A DNA stretch of 45,894 nucleotides from an uncultured Clostridia bacterium (GTDB taxonomy: Bacteria; Bacillota; Clostridia; Oscillospirales; Acutalibacteraceae): positions 1 to 45,894 of the forward strand of contig CALCHE010000146.1 of NCBI GenBank assembly GCA_937901145.1, read 5' to 3'. Position 1 is the first letter of the stretch. The number at the start of each line of letters is the position of its first letter. The translations under genes and the position numbers were made by a program. The notes beneath the pieces are model-generated. The model saw nothing but the letters and a program-made list of their open reading frames with translations. It had not been told where the DNA came from and did no database searches. Below are positions 25,007 to 32,483 of the stretch, one piece after another.

Positions 25007-25150
25007 TCAGAATTCTTTATTTTCGTTTTTACCCTGAGGCTGAGGAGGATCAGCGGATTTGTCAGGTGTGGGTAAGGTCTGATCCTTTAAACGGTATTTC
25101 TGACTGTTTTTGTTTTTATTCTGAGGTTGATTGTTTTTGTTCTTTGCCAT
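25007..25150 (-). CDS. Small charged Asn/Lys/Gln-rich protein of unknown function
   Basis: This 47-residue frame starts at 25150 (MAKNKNNQPQNKNKNSQKYR) and is too short for routine ORF calling. It has an AGGAG site with good spacing, a TTGAAG-17-TATATT promoter (25257-25229) and a hairpin terminator immediately after the stop. The composition is hydrophilic and disordered, somewhat like small spore or nucleic-acid binding proteins. I cannot assign a family. Confidence 0.65.
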   Translation of the reverse strand: MAKNKNNQPQNKNKNSQKYRLKDQTLPTPDKSADPPQPQGKNENKEF

Positions 25151-25228
25151 TTCAGATAAACTCCTTTAATTTAATAAGGCCGGTGCCTCAGAAATAGTTT
25201 AACCGAAAAGGAGAAAAAGATACCTGAA

Positions 25229-25257
25229 AATATAAAAATATTCACCCACCGCTTCAA
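25229..25257 (-). promoter_or_regulatory. Promoter of the 47-residue protein gene
   Basis: Minus-strand TTGAAG (25257-25252), a 17-nt spacer and TATATT (25234-25229), followed by about 75 nt of leader. Confidence 0.55.
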
Positions 25258-25341
25258 CAACAAAGCAAGAAAAGGTGTAGCCGATGAAATAACCTAAATA
25301 CTCAAAAAGGCAAGTATTTTATTATTCATCAGCGAAGCGAT

Positions 25342-25417
25342 TTCAATATTCAATATTCATTCGAAAATCCGTTCTGCAGAAATGAATAATGAATGATGAA
25401 TATTGAAAAATGAATAA
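25342..25417. repeat. Heptamer-based inverted repeat element
   Basis: Three 7-mers on one arm (TTCAATA, TTCAATA, TTCATTC; 25342-25362) face five 7-mers on the other (TGAATAA, TGAATGA, TGAATAT, TGAAAAA, TGAATAA; 25383-25417). The palindrome TTCTGCAGAA (25372-25381) lies in the middle. The arms are mutually complementary, so the element can fold as one long hairpin. It lies just outside the predicted left end of the mobile element. Confidence 0.7.
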
Positions 25418-25436
25418 TACAAAAAATCCGCTCACT

Positions 25437-25454
25437 TTAGCCACAGGTGGCTAA
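25437..25454. repeat. Perfect inverted repeat near the left end of the element
   Basis: TTAGCCAC-AG-GTGGCTAA is an 8-bp stem around two bases, about 60 nt from the recombinase stop codon. It could be a transcript end or part of the terminal recombination site. Confidence 0.55.
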
Positions 25455-25474
25455 GGACAGTTTAGGTGAAATAT

Positions 25475-25502
25475 ACGGTGTAGTCAGTTACGGCTACACC
25501 GT
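25475..25502. terminator. Terminator beside the recombinase gene
   Basis: ACGGTGTAG / CTACACCGT (9 bp, 10-nt loop) lies 11 nt after the recombinase stop codon. The T-rich side is stronger on the plus strand, so it may also block transcription entering the element. Confidence 0.65.
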
Positions 25503-25512
25503 GTTTTCATTT

Positions 25513-27225
25513 TTACGAAGCTTTTTTGGCGTAAGCTTTCATTTCTTCTTTTGTCTTTTCTAACATTTCAGCATCGGGGAACTGCATTACGCCAACGCCC
25601 ACAAAGTGTATCTTTATAGGGACATGTTTCTTTCCGTCTTCTCCTCTTACTCTGTCAAATACTTCAATCTTATCAATGAGCTTATTAACAATAGAGGGTG
25701 TCAGCTCCTTTATATCAGTACACTGACGGATGTTAGCAAGAAAGTTTCTGACATCAATGTTTTCTTGTTGTGCGGTATTGATAAGCCTTTCAGCATCCTC
25801 AACCTTTTGCATTAAATCCTTCTGCTCGTTTTCATAATTGGTAAGCATACGTTTATAACGGTCATTAGGCAGCTTACCAAGAACATTTTGTTCAAACACC
25901 GCCTCAATGAGTTTGTCTAACTCCTGTATGCGCTTCTTGTTTTTCTCAAGTTCATACTTTGCTTCTTTGAGATTGTTTGCGATGCTCAATCTGTGTTCCT
26001 TTGCAAACATGTAAAGAAATACAGGCTCATATTCCGTAATATATTCTGCCGCTTCTCGTATGGTTTTGAGCACCATTTTCTCTAACACTACATTTCTGAT
26101 ATAGTGAATGGAGCAACTGCCTCTGTTTTCCTTATAAGCAGAGCAACGGAAGAATTCCTGATTTTCGTTTATGCTTTTTGCTGCACAGAAATATAATCTT
26201 GAGCCACAATCTCCACAGTAAACCAATCCTGAAAATATGCTTTCTCTACCCGTTGCAGTATTCCTGCGACGGTGCTTTTTTATTTCCTGAACTCGCTCCC
26301 AAGTGTCCATATCAATAATCGGTTCTTGAGTATTTGGAATAACAACCCAATCATCTTCTGAAAAAGACACTCTTTTGTGAACCTTGTAACTGACTGTACT
26401 TGATTTGAAATTAACTGTACAACCGGTATATTGTAAGTTGTTGAGTATTTTTTCAATGCTGTTTTCAGACCAACGGTATGAAGTGGTAATCGGATTTCTC
26501 GTCTTCCTGCCTATTGCACTGTAATATGCAGTTGGAGTTAAGATTTCTTCACGCTCAAGTCTGCGTGCGATTTTTGTAACGCCTAAGCCTTCAAGAGCTA
26601 ATTGATAAATATATCTGACTACTTCAGCGGCAGGTTCATCAATAATCCACTGTTTAGGATTTTCTTCATCCTTTTTATAACCAAAAGCAACTGTTGGCGA
26701 AACTCTTTCTCCGTTATCTGATTTGGATTTCCAAACCTGACGCACTTTCTTGCTTGTCTGTGAAGCATACCACTCGTTAAACAAGTTGTGAAACGGCATC
26801 ATTTCTGTTCCCTTACCGCTTATAGTTTCAACATTCTCCTGAATAGATATAAAGTTTACGCCTAAAGACGGATAGAGCACTTGAGTATAGTGGTCGAACA
26901 GTATATGCTCACGACCAAAACGGGATAAATCCTTTACGATAACTGTACCGATTTCTCCTGTTTCTATCATGCGTTCCATACGCTGAAAGTCAGGTCTGTC
27001 AAAGGTTGTACCTGATATACCGTCATCAACAAAGAACATTGTATTCTTGTATCCGTGCTTTTTGGCATAGTCTGCAAGAATACGCTTTTGATTAGTGATG
27101 CTGTTGGATTCTGAATCCTTGTTATTATCCTTATCTTTGTCTTTATCCTTTATATCATCAACAGATAAACGGCAGTATAATGCGGTTATTTTTTCATTAA
27201 TATTTTTCTCGGCTTTCTTTGCCAT
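25513..27225 (-). CDS. Large serine recombinase, TnpX-like
   Basis: The start at 27225 (MAKKAEKNINEK) follows AAGGAG; the longer frame to 27294 is rejected. The 570-residue protein has an N-terminal resolvase domain with catalytic Ser21 (YCRLS), the DDGISGTTFDRPDFQRM loop and KDLSRFGRE. A recombinase domain follows (GYKKDEENPKQW, LNNLQYTG), then a zinc ribbon (CGDCG, CSAY...GSC), a coiled coil and a DUF4368-type C-terminus. It would excise and integrate the element through a circular intermediate. It is the last gene of the minus-strand mobility operon. Confidence 0.92.
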   Translation of the reverse strand: MAKKAEKNINEKITALYCRLSVDDIKDKDKDKDNNKDSESNSITNQKRILADYAKKHGYKNTMFFVDDGISGTTFDRPDFQRMERMIETGEIGTVIVKDLSRFGREHILFDHYTQVLYPSLGVNFISIQENVETISGKGTEMMPFHNLFNEWYASQTSKKVRQVWKSKSDNGERVSPTVAFGYKKDEENPKQWIIDEPAAEVVRYIYQLALEGLGVTKIARRLEREEILTPTAYYSAIGRKTRNPITTSYRWSENSIEKILNNLQYTGCTVNFKSSTVSYKVHKRVSFSEDDWVVIPNTQEPIIDMDTWERVQEIKKHRRRNTATGRESIFSGLVYCGDCGSRLYFCAAKSINENQEFFRCSAYKENRGSCSIHYIRNVVLEKMVLKTIREAAEYITEYEPVFLYMFAKEHRLSIANNLKEAKYELEKNKKRIQELDKLIEAVFEQNVLGKLPNDRYKRMLTNYENEQKDLMQKVEDAERLINTAQQENIDVRNFLANIRQCTDIKELTPSIVNKLIDKIEVFDRVRGEDGKKHVPIKIHFVGVGVMQFPDAEMLEKTKEEMKAYAKKAS

Positions 27226-27311
27226 AATTATAACTCCTTTCCGGAAGCCGAGCATTGCATTAGGTATTTCCATTTTACAATGCCCGACTGCCATTTTTCA
27301 AATGTGCGGTT

Positions 27312-27593
27312 TTATGACATCTGTTCCGACAGTATAATTTCTTTAAACTGCTGTAACAACGATTTATTTAACTTGCCGTCAAACACACCCGTCACATCAT
27401 AAATAATGCCGTGTATCTGTTCTGAAACTTTGATTTCATCGGGAACAATGTGAAACTCTTCCGTCTCCGTTATTTCATCAGGCTTTGGAATTGCATATTC
27501 CATAAAATCAACGGGAATATTATCATCTATTCTGCCTGAACCTTTTCTTGAAACAATCTTAGGGGCTATTGAAAGTTTCTTCATCCGCATCAC
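27312..27593 (-). CDS. Small conserved mobile-element protein of unknown function
   Basis: This 93-residue protein (MMRMKKLSIAPKIV start) has a basic N-terminus and an acidic C-terminal half (HIVPDEIKVSEQIHGIIYDV). Its start overlaps the ParB stop by four bases, so it is translationally coupled within the mobility operon. Similar small ORFs often sit between ParB-like and recombinase genes in clostridial elements. No function can be read. Confidence 0.6.
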   Translation of the reverse strand: MMRMKKLSIAPKIVSRKGSGRIDDNIPVDFMEYAIPKPDEITETEEFHIVPDEIKVSEQIHGIIYDVTGVFDGKLNKSLLQQFKEIILSEQMS

Positions 27594-28522
27594 CTCGCAT
27601 CCCTATCCTTATTTCTCTGTCGCTGAAGATATTTGTGATAATATTCTAGTGCCTTTAAGATATGCTCTTCTTTCTGTTGCTTGGTATAATTTTTACCGAA
27701 GAACTTATTGATACGTTCTTCAGGTATCTTAATAGCCTCTGCCTGATTAGGCTTTGGTGCTGTCAAAATTGCTAATACCGTATCAGCGTTAAGCTGATTC
27801 TCCTCCGAGAGCTTACGCATTTTCTGTGCCTGTGCAAGTGAGGGAGTGACCTCATCACTCTCATAGGTTTCAAAAATCATCATCTGCTCTTCAGGAGTAA
27901 GATATGAAAGTTCAACCGCAGGTCGCATTGCAATTCTTCCTTCATCCACAAGGTTAAGAAGCGATTTTTCAAGGTTTGTCAGGCGGATATACCTTTTGAT
28001 TTGAGTTGCACTGTCTTCGCTATCCTGTGAGATTTTTTCTGCAGAGCTCAACTTTGGACCCATTGGGTCCGAAGTTAAATCTGTTCGTTTTCCTTGCTTT
28101 TTAAGTGCATCCATTTTCATTTTGTATGCAAAGGCTTTCTCGCTTGGTAGAATATGCTCACGGTGCAGATTACTGTCAACGAGAATAATATCTGCTTCTT
28201 CCTTGCTGATAGACAGAACTACCACTGGAACCTCTGCCATTTCAAGCCTTGTTGCCGCAAGGTATCTTCTGTGTCCTGAAACGATTTCAAACACATCAGC
28301 TTTATCATCCTTTCGCACCATCAGAGGCTGTATAATACCGTTTTCACGGATACTATCCTCTAACAGCTTCATATCTTCCTCACGGCACTTATACGGATTC
28401 TTAAAATTCGGAACAATTTTTCCTACAGACATATTTACTATTTCGGTTGTCTGAGGCTTTACCGCCTCTGATTCTTCTGTTTTCTCAAACAGGGTATTAA
28501 TAAAATTATCTTCTTTATTCAT
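27590..28522 (-). CDS. ParB/RepB/Spo0J-family protein (TnpY-like)
   Basis: This 310-residue protein has an N-terminal ParB nuclease-like/CTPase domain (VGKIVPNFKNPYKCREEDM, IRENGIIQPLMVR, IVSGHRRYLAA, DSNLHREHILPSEKAFA) and a helix-turn-helix region (SGTQIKRYIRLTNLE-like). The family binds centromere-like sites. In Tn4451 elements the related TnpY is dispensable for transposition. It probably helps regulation or maintenance of the circular form. It starts 4 nt after the relaxase gene. Confidence 0.88.
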   Translation of the reverse strand: MNKEDNFINTLFEKTEESEAVKPQTTEIVNMSVGKIVPNFKNPYKCREEDMKLLEDSIRENGIIQPLMVRKDDKADVFEIVSGHRRYLAATRLEMAEVPVVVLSISKEEADIILVDSNLHREHILPSEKAFAYKMKMDALKKQGKRTDLTSDPMGPKLSSAEKISQDSEDSATQIKRYIRLTNLEKSLLNLVDEGRIAMRPAVELSYLTPEEQMMIFETYESDEVTPSLAQAQKMRKLSEENQLNADTVLAILTAPKPNQAEAIKIPEERINKFFGKNYTKQQKEEHILKALEYYHKYLQRQRNKDRDAR

Positions 28523-28526
28523 TTAA

Positions 28527-29726
28527 TTACCTCTCTTTTTTTATTTCTATATTTTTGTTGGTTTTATCTTTTCGGACAGTTTTCAGCACATCCGAGATAA
28601 ATGCTTTTACTTTTTCAGGCACCAGCCTCAAAGCCTCAAGATACGGTGCACAGACCTGTTCAAGCTCTTGAAGCCTTTTACTCAGTCTGTTTATACTGCT
28701 TTGCAAATCCCACAACTTGCTTTGTAGCCTTTTGTTTTCTTGTTCAAGGTCGTATATCTTACTTCTTGCTACAACAGATTGCTTTGCCATATTACTCAGG
28801 TCATTGAAATCTTCACTTGAAATTGTGACTTTGCCCGTAAGCGTTTTCTTGCCCATACCGTCAATTTCATTGAAGGTTTTATGCACGGTCTGAATTTCAT
28901 CGTATCTGACTTCTTCCGTCTGTAACCGTTCTTTAATTTCTTCAAGCCGTTTCTTATCCTGCTGAATCTCAAACTGCAAACAGGACAGATGCTCAGCCGT
29001 ACTGCCTTTTTCGCCACGGATGAAATCGTTGAAACCGGCTCTTTGCATATGATTGAAGAAATCATCCTGCAAGATACTGTATGAGGGAATCAGCACAGGC
29101 TTACCTTTTTCGTTGAATATGGGATTACCGTTTTCATCTACCGCCTGAGGTGACTTCCACTTTTTTGAATGGCTTATCTGATTGACGGTTTCTTTAACAG
29201 TACCTACAAGTGATTTGTCCTTGCACCGCTTTGTCCATAAGATTTGTTTTTCCACAACAGGCAGAGCTACAAGGTGCATATGATAGTGATACACAGGCTT
29301 TCCGTACTGTTCTGTGAGAGCAACATTCAGTTCATCAGCGTGCATCACGGCAGAGATGATATTCTGTTCACCGTAGAGATTAACTGCAAAACGATAGGCT
29401 TCTTCATAAAACTCTTTTGCATATCCATAACCGCCGTGTGTTTCAAAGTAGTCTGTGTTGACATCGAAGATGACTTCGTCAAAGACCTTAGCATCAGCTT
29501 TCAGACCTCGCATACAGACTTTCTTTTCGGCAATGAGCTTATTCAGTTGTTCTTTGTAGGTCAGTTCACAGCAACTCTTGAAATGCACATTCATATCGCA
29601 CCGAGCCATATCAACATTCATATTGGCATAGCTTTCATTCTTTCTCTCGTTGTGCCTTTCACATTTACCGATTGTACTTTGTGTATGAGTAACCACTCTT
29701 GCTACACTGTAATTTTTCTTTGACAT
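28527..29726 (-). CDS. MobV-family relaxase (Mob/Pre, TnpZ-like)
   Basis: This 399-residue plasmid recombination/mobilization enzyme has the N-terminal HNERKNESYAN motif and the metal-binding HADELNVAL...YHYHMHLV (HxDE and HxH). A long coiled-coil C-terminus follows (about residues 240-365). It nicks oriT upstream of its own gene and leads DNA transfer with a helper conjugation system. A GGAGG site precedes ATG 29726. It is the first gene of the mobility operon behind a roughly 660-nt leader. Confidence 0.9.
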   Translation of the reverse strand: MSKKNYSVARVVTHTQSTIGKCERHNERKNESYANMNVDMARCDMNVHFKSCCELTYKEQLNKLIAEKKVCMRGLKADAKVFDEVIFDVNTDYFETHGGYGYAKEFYEEAYRFAVNLYGEQNIISAVMHADELNVALTEQYGKPVYHYHMHLVALPVVEKQILWTKRCKDKSLVGTVKETVNQISHSKKWKSPQAVDENGNPIFNEKGKPVLIPSYSILQDDFFNHMQRAGFNDFIRGEKGSTAEHLSCLQFEIQQDKKRLEEIKERLQTEEVRYDEIQTVHKTFNEIDGMGKKTLTGKVTISSEDFNDLSNMAKQSVVARSKIYDLEQENKRLQSKLWDLQSSINRLSKRLQELEQVCAPYLEALRLVPEKVKAFISDVLKTVRKDKTNKNIEIKKER

Positions 29727-29944
29727 AGGTTTTACCTCCTTCCTGCATTACTGCTTTATTTGTTCCGCTGACTTTCTTCGAAAGCTCGTAATCCCACATT
29801 AGCCAGTGGCGAAGCCACGCCGCCAAGGTTCTGCCGTAGGTAGGTTCTTATGACACGTTCGCTTTCTTCGAAAGTGCGTAACCCATTATGACACTTTCAA
29901 GGCTTCACCTTGCAAAGATGTCAGTGGGCTCTGCGAGGCTCATA

Positions 29945-29987
29945 AACTAAAGTTTCTCGCTTATCAAGGGAGCGACAAACTTTAGTT
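29945..29987. repeat. Long inverted repeat, oriT candidate
   Basis: Seventeen-base arms (29945-29961 and 29971-29987) match except at one position, with a 9-nt loop. The core is AACTAAAGTTT / AAACTTTAGTT. Its position upstream of the relaxase gene fits the hairpin recognised by MobV relaxases, though no pMV158-type nick consensus was identified. Confidence 0.5.
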
Positions 29988-30002
29988 GCGGTATATACCG
30001 CA
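29987..30002. repeat. Perfect 16-bp palindrome TGCGGTATATACCGCA
   Basis: It abuts the long inverted repeat by one shared base. It could be a protein-binding operator or part of the transfer origin. Confidence 0.55.
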
Positions 30003-30158
30003 GACGAGCTTCGCTATGTAAGGGTGGCTGTAGTATCCTTTATACATAGCTTCATTTGTGGGGGCAGTTATCATATAAAGAAATTGCCTCTACAAGTAAC
30101 GGGAATAAGCCACATAAATTTGTTCCTAATTTTCAGAAATACTTTTCAGAAAACAAAA

Positions 30159-30239
30159 AAGCCGTCACATAGATAGCACAAATAGCGGGAAGACATTTCA
30201 TCCTCTCGCACAGTTTGTACTGAAACTATGTAACGGCTT
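30159..30239 (-). terminator. Attenuator-like hairpin in the mobility leader
   Basis: On the minus strand AAGCCGTTACATAG (30239-30226) pairs with CTATGTGACGGCTT (30172-30159; one G-U) around a 53-nt structured loop. It is followed at once by TTTTTGTTTT. It lies downstream of the promoter and upstream of the relaxase, so it can end transcription before the mobility genes. Confidence 0.65.
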
Positions 30240-30397
30240 AAAGTTTAAGCTCTGATTGTCCGCATGTTACCAACCAAGTATTCGGACAGATACTCTTCAG
30301 GTCAGTACAGTGATTTCCGGCTCACTATGGGCACTAATAAATAAGTGTTTCAGTTTGTATTTAGTTGTAGGGTAAATACATTATTTACCAATTTACT

Positions 30398-30426
30398 ATT
30401 ATATAGAACATTTGTTCCTTTGTCAA
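30398..30426 (-). promoter_or_regulatory. Consensus promoter of the mobility operon with LexA-type box in its spacer
   Basis: Minus-strand TTGACA (30426-30421), a 17-nt spacer and TATAAT (30403-30398). The spacer contains GAACAAATGTTC (30417-30406), which fits the Gram-positive LexA/DinR pattern GAAC-N4-GTTC. A repressor bound there would block RNA polymerase. Confidence 0.8.
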
Positions 30427-30565
30427 TGTTTTTCTACAAAAATCTTGCCGTTTCACCTGAAATAGTTCCTGCTCCGGAATCTCACCGCAGCGTTGTCTTG
30501 CTCGTATCATTGCAAAATCATATCACTTTCAGTCGGTCATTTAATTTTCAAGGTGCGTATAAAAT

Positions 30566-30745
30566 AAAAAAAGTCCTCACCTCCGATGAACAGAGGAAAG
30601 GACTTTAAGAGTCGGTATTGCATAAGAGAAACAAAAAACCGAATGAAATAAGTGCAGATTACCTCTGTTCTTATCTTCATACGGTGCTTGGGTAGTCAAC
30701 AAAAATTGCTCCGCTTACGCGCTACAAAGTTAATATTTAATTTGT
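30566..30745 (-). ncRNA. Possible small RNA transcription unit (promoter plus terminator, no gene)
   Basis: A TTGACA-17-CATAAT promoter (30780-30752) and a strong terminator (AAAGTCCT / AGGACTTT at 30570-30606 with an inner CTC/GAG stem and a seven-T tail) bracket about 140-180 nt. No reading frame with a ribosome site is visible there. It could be a regulatory RNA of the element or an attenuated leader for the mobility operon. Confidence 0.45.
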
Positions 30746-30751
30746 GACATC

Positions 30752-30780
30752 ATTATGCAGAACAAATGTATGATTGTCAA
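30752..30780 (-). promoter_or_regulatory. Second minus-strand promoter upstream of the mobility region
   Basis: TTGACA (30780-30775), a 17-nt spacer and CATAAT (30757-30752). The spacer contains GAACAAATGTAT on the plus strand, a degenerate version of the palindrome in the promoter at 30398-30426. Confidence 0.6.
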
Positions 30781-30847
30781 TATAGTTTTTTCAAAAAAGT
30801 GTCGTGTTGAAGAAAAAGTTTTGAAGTAGCAAGTGTATGTAAACGGA

Positions 30848-30877
30848 TTGAATTTTGTTCTGTAGGTGTGGTATAAT
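30848..30877 (+). promoter_or_regulatory. Promoter of the first cargo gene, extended -10
   Basis: TTGAAT (30848-30853), an 18-nt spacer and TATAAT (30872-30877) preceded by TGG, about 30 nt before the start codon. Confidence 0.65.
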
Positions 30878-30910
30878 TATTCAAATAATTTTTATGTGCA
30901 GGTGCTGAAA

Positions 30911-31465
30911 ATGATTGAAACCGAAAGACTGATACTTCGTCCGTTTATTGAATCAGATTATGAAGATGTTTTTGAATATCTTAATGAACCTCAGGTGCAT
31001 TGCTTTGCCTGTATGAAGCTGAACTCGCTTGAAGAAGCAAAAGTGGAAACAATAAAAAAATCAAAAGAAACGGATTATATGTTTGCTGTTGTTCTCAAAG
31101 AAAACGGCAAGGTTATAGGTGAAATTGAAGCTCATCCCGAACCATCTCAACCTGACAAAGCAGAAAATTTTACTCTTGATACATTCAGTCCGTGCTGGAT
31201 GCTGAATAAGAATTATCACGGCAAGGGATATGCTTATGAAGCGGCAAGAGAGTTCTTTAATTATCTGTTCAATGAAAAAGGTGCAAGAAGAATTTATGCT
31301 TATGCGGAGGATTACAATATTCCAAGTCAGAAGCTTTGTGAAAATCTGGGTATGCGCCGTGAAGGTCTGTTCAGGGAATTTGTTAGCTTTGTAAATGACG
31401 AGAACGGAAATCCAATATACGAAAACACTTATGAGTATGCAATTTTGAAAAACGAATGGAAGTAA
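30911..31465 (+). CDS. GNAT-family N-acetyltransferase, RimJ/RimL-like
   Basis: The start at 30911 (MIETERLILRPFIESDYEDV) is chosen over 30866 because the family begins with the ETERLILRP strand and the upstream frame covers the -10 box. The 184-residue protein has the acetyl-CoA loop NYHGKGYAYEAA and the C-terminal strand GMRREGLFREF. It would acetylate a small molecule or a protein N-terminus. Many mobile elements carry such genes, some giving drug resistance. No specific substrate is visible. The ribosome site (CAGGTG) is weak. Confidence 0.85.
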   Translation: MIETERLILRPFIESDYEDVFEYLNEPQVHCFACMKLNSLEEAKVETIKKSKETDYMFAVVLKENGKVIGEIEAHPEPSQPDKAENFTLDTFSPCWMLNKNYHGKGYAYEAAREFFNYLFNEKGARRIYAYAEDYNIPSQKLCENLGMRREGLFREFVSFVNDENGNPIYENTYEYAILKNEWK

Positions 31466-31614
31466 AGCAACAAACTTGAATTTGTCAGAATGATGAAAAC
31501 ATATAAAAACAACTCCGCAACTTGAAGTTTACATTTAGAAACGCCGAATTGGTAGCATGTTTTTGTTGAATATTTTATACTAAAGGCAACAAACACACAA
31601 AGGAGTAAATTACT

Positions 31615-31917
31615 ATGGCACTTGGTGAAAAAATTGCAAAACAAAGAAAAGAATTGAACTATACACAAGAGCAACTTGCCGATATTCTTGGTGTGTCGCG
31701 TCAATCAATAAGTAAATGGGAGTCGGATATCGCATATCCCGAAACTGATAAACTTATCAAACTCGGCAAACTGTTCGATTGTTCAATGGACTATCTACTG
31801 AAGGAAGAAGTAACTGAAAAAAGTGGTGTGCAAACATCTTGCATTACCGAATCAGTCGAGAAAATCAGTCGAAGGGTAATGACAGATAAAAATAAGGGGA
31901 AAGCAAAGAAAATATGA
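31615..31917 (+). CDS. Xre-family transcriptional regulator
   Basis: This 100-residue protein has a canonical N-terminal helix-turn-helix (KIAKQRKELNYTQEQLADIL, GVSRQSISKWESDIAYPETD) and a basic tail. An AAAGGAG site precedes ATG 31615. Proteins of this type often have a C-terminal membrane part; here it ends shortly after the DNA-binding domain, so it may be truncated or simply small. The target is unknown. Confidence 0.88.
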   Translation: MALGEKIAKQRKELNYTQEQLADILGVSRQSISKWESDIAYPETDKLIKLGKLFDCSMDYLLKEEVTEKSGVQTSCITESVEKISRRVMTDKNKGKAKKI

Positions 31918-31933
31918 AAATGAATAAATTGTA

Positions 31934-31962
31934 TTGACATTAGTACGAATTCGGACTAATAT
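31934..31962 (+). promoter_or_regulatory. Promoter with palindromic operator upstream of the MarR gene
   Basis: TTGACA (31934-31939), a 17-nt spacer and TAATAT (31957-31962). A 22-bp palindrome (31939-31960) fills the spacer: ATTAGT-A-CGAATTCG at its left, ACTAAT at its right, broken only at the symmetric pair 31945/31954. This is a typical MarR autoregulatory site. Confidence 0.8.
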
Positions 31963-31990
31963 TTATATATATTATTTTGTAGGTAGTTGT

Positions 31991-32431
31991 ATGGCAATTA
32001 AAGATATTATAGGACTTATAGAAGAACAAATAAAAGAACAGGATGTAATACATCACAGGGTTGCGGTTAAAATTGGATTGTCAGATTCAGCAATGTGTGT
32101 TCTTTACATTTTAGCTGACAATGAAAGGACATATACTCAGCAGGATATTTGCCGTATAAGCCATTTCGCTAAGCAGACTATCAATTCGGCAATTTCTGCT
32201 CTTGTCAAAAACAACTATATTACTCTTGAACCGATTAAAGGTGTAAAAAACAGTAAAGCTATAATGCTTACAGATAAAGGACGGGAGCTTATAGAAAAAA
32301 CTGTTATACCTTTGATGAAAGCAGAAGAAAAAGCTTATGGCACCGTTTCCGAAAGCGAGTTGTTGACTTATCTTAATATTATAACGAAAATCAATATAGC
32401 ATTAAATCAAGAAACAAAAAATGTCAATTGA
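31991..32431 (+). CDS. MarR-family transcriptional regulator
   Basis: The start at 31991 (MAIKDIIGLIEEQ) lies 29 nt past the promoter -10; the longer frame from 31934 starts inside the promoter and is rejected. The 146-residue protein has the winged helix YTQQDICRISHFAKQTINSAISALVKNNY with the wing KNSKAIMLTDKGREL. It would bind the palindrome over its own promoter and respond to a small ligand. It heads a probable transcript with the following two-component genes (52-nt gap). Confidence 0.88.
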   Translation: MAIKDIIGLIEEQIKEQDVIHHRVAVKIGLSDSAMCVLYILADNERTYTQQDICRISHFAKQTINSAISALVKNNYITLEPIKGVKNSKAIMLTDKGRELIEKTVIPLMKAEEKAYGTVSESELLTYLNIITKINIALNQETKNVN

Positions 32432-32483
32432 TTGACATATTATTTTGCATAATCATCACCAAATTGATAAATTAGGAGCATTT

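Larger units (their letters stand above)
29727..30391 (-). promoter_or_regulatory. Long structured leader of the mobility operon, probable oriT region
   Basis: No credible gene is present. The stretch holds many short hairpins with TTC or GAA loops: CTTTC-TTC-GAAAG twice (near 29772 and 29871), GTGGC-GAA-GCCAC near 29806, CAAGG-CTTCA-CCTTG near 29908 and GCTATGTA/TACATAGC at 30013-30050. It also holds the larger elements listed separately. This density of palindromes upstream of a MobV relaxase fits an oriT combined with RNA-level control. Confidence 0.5.

Noticed and set aside
30446..30600. Short minus-strand frames near the small RNA unit
   Set aside because: Frames of about 41-44 codons exist but lack ribosome sites and run through terminator or promoter elements.
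30345..30608. Plus-strand frame of 87 codons over the mobility promoter
   Set aside because: It runs through the consensus minus-strand promoter and the terminator hairpin, has no ribosome site and no family features.
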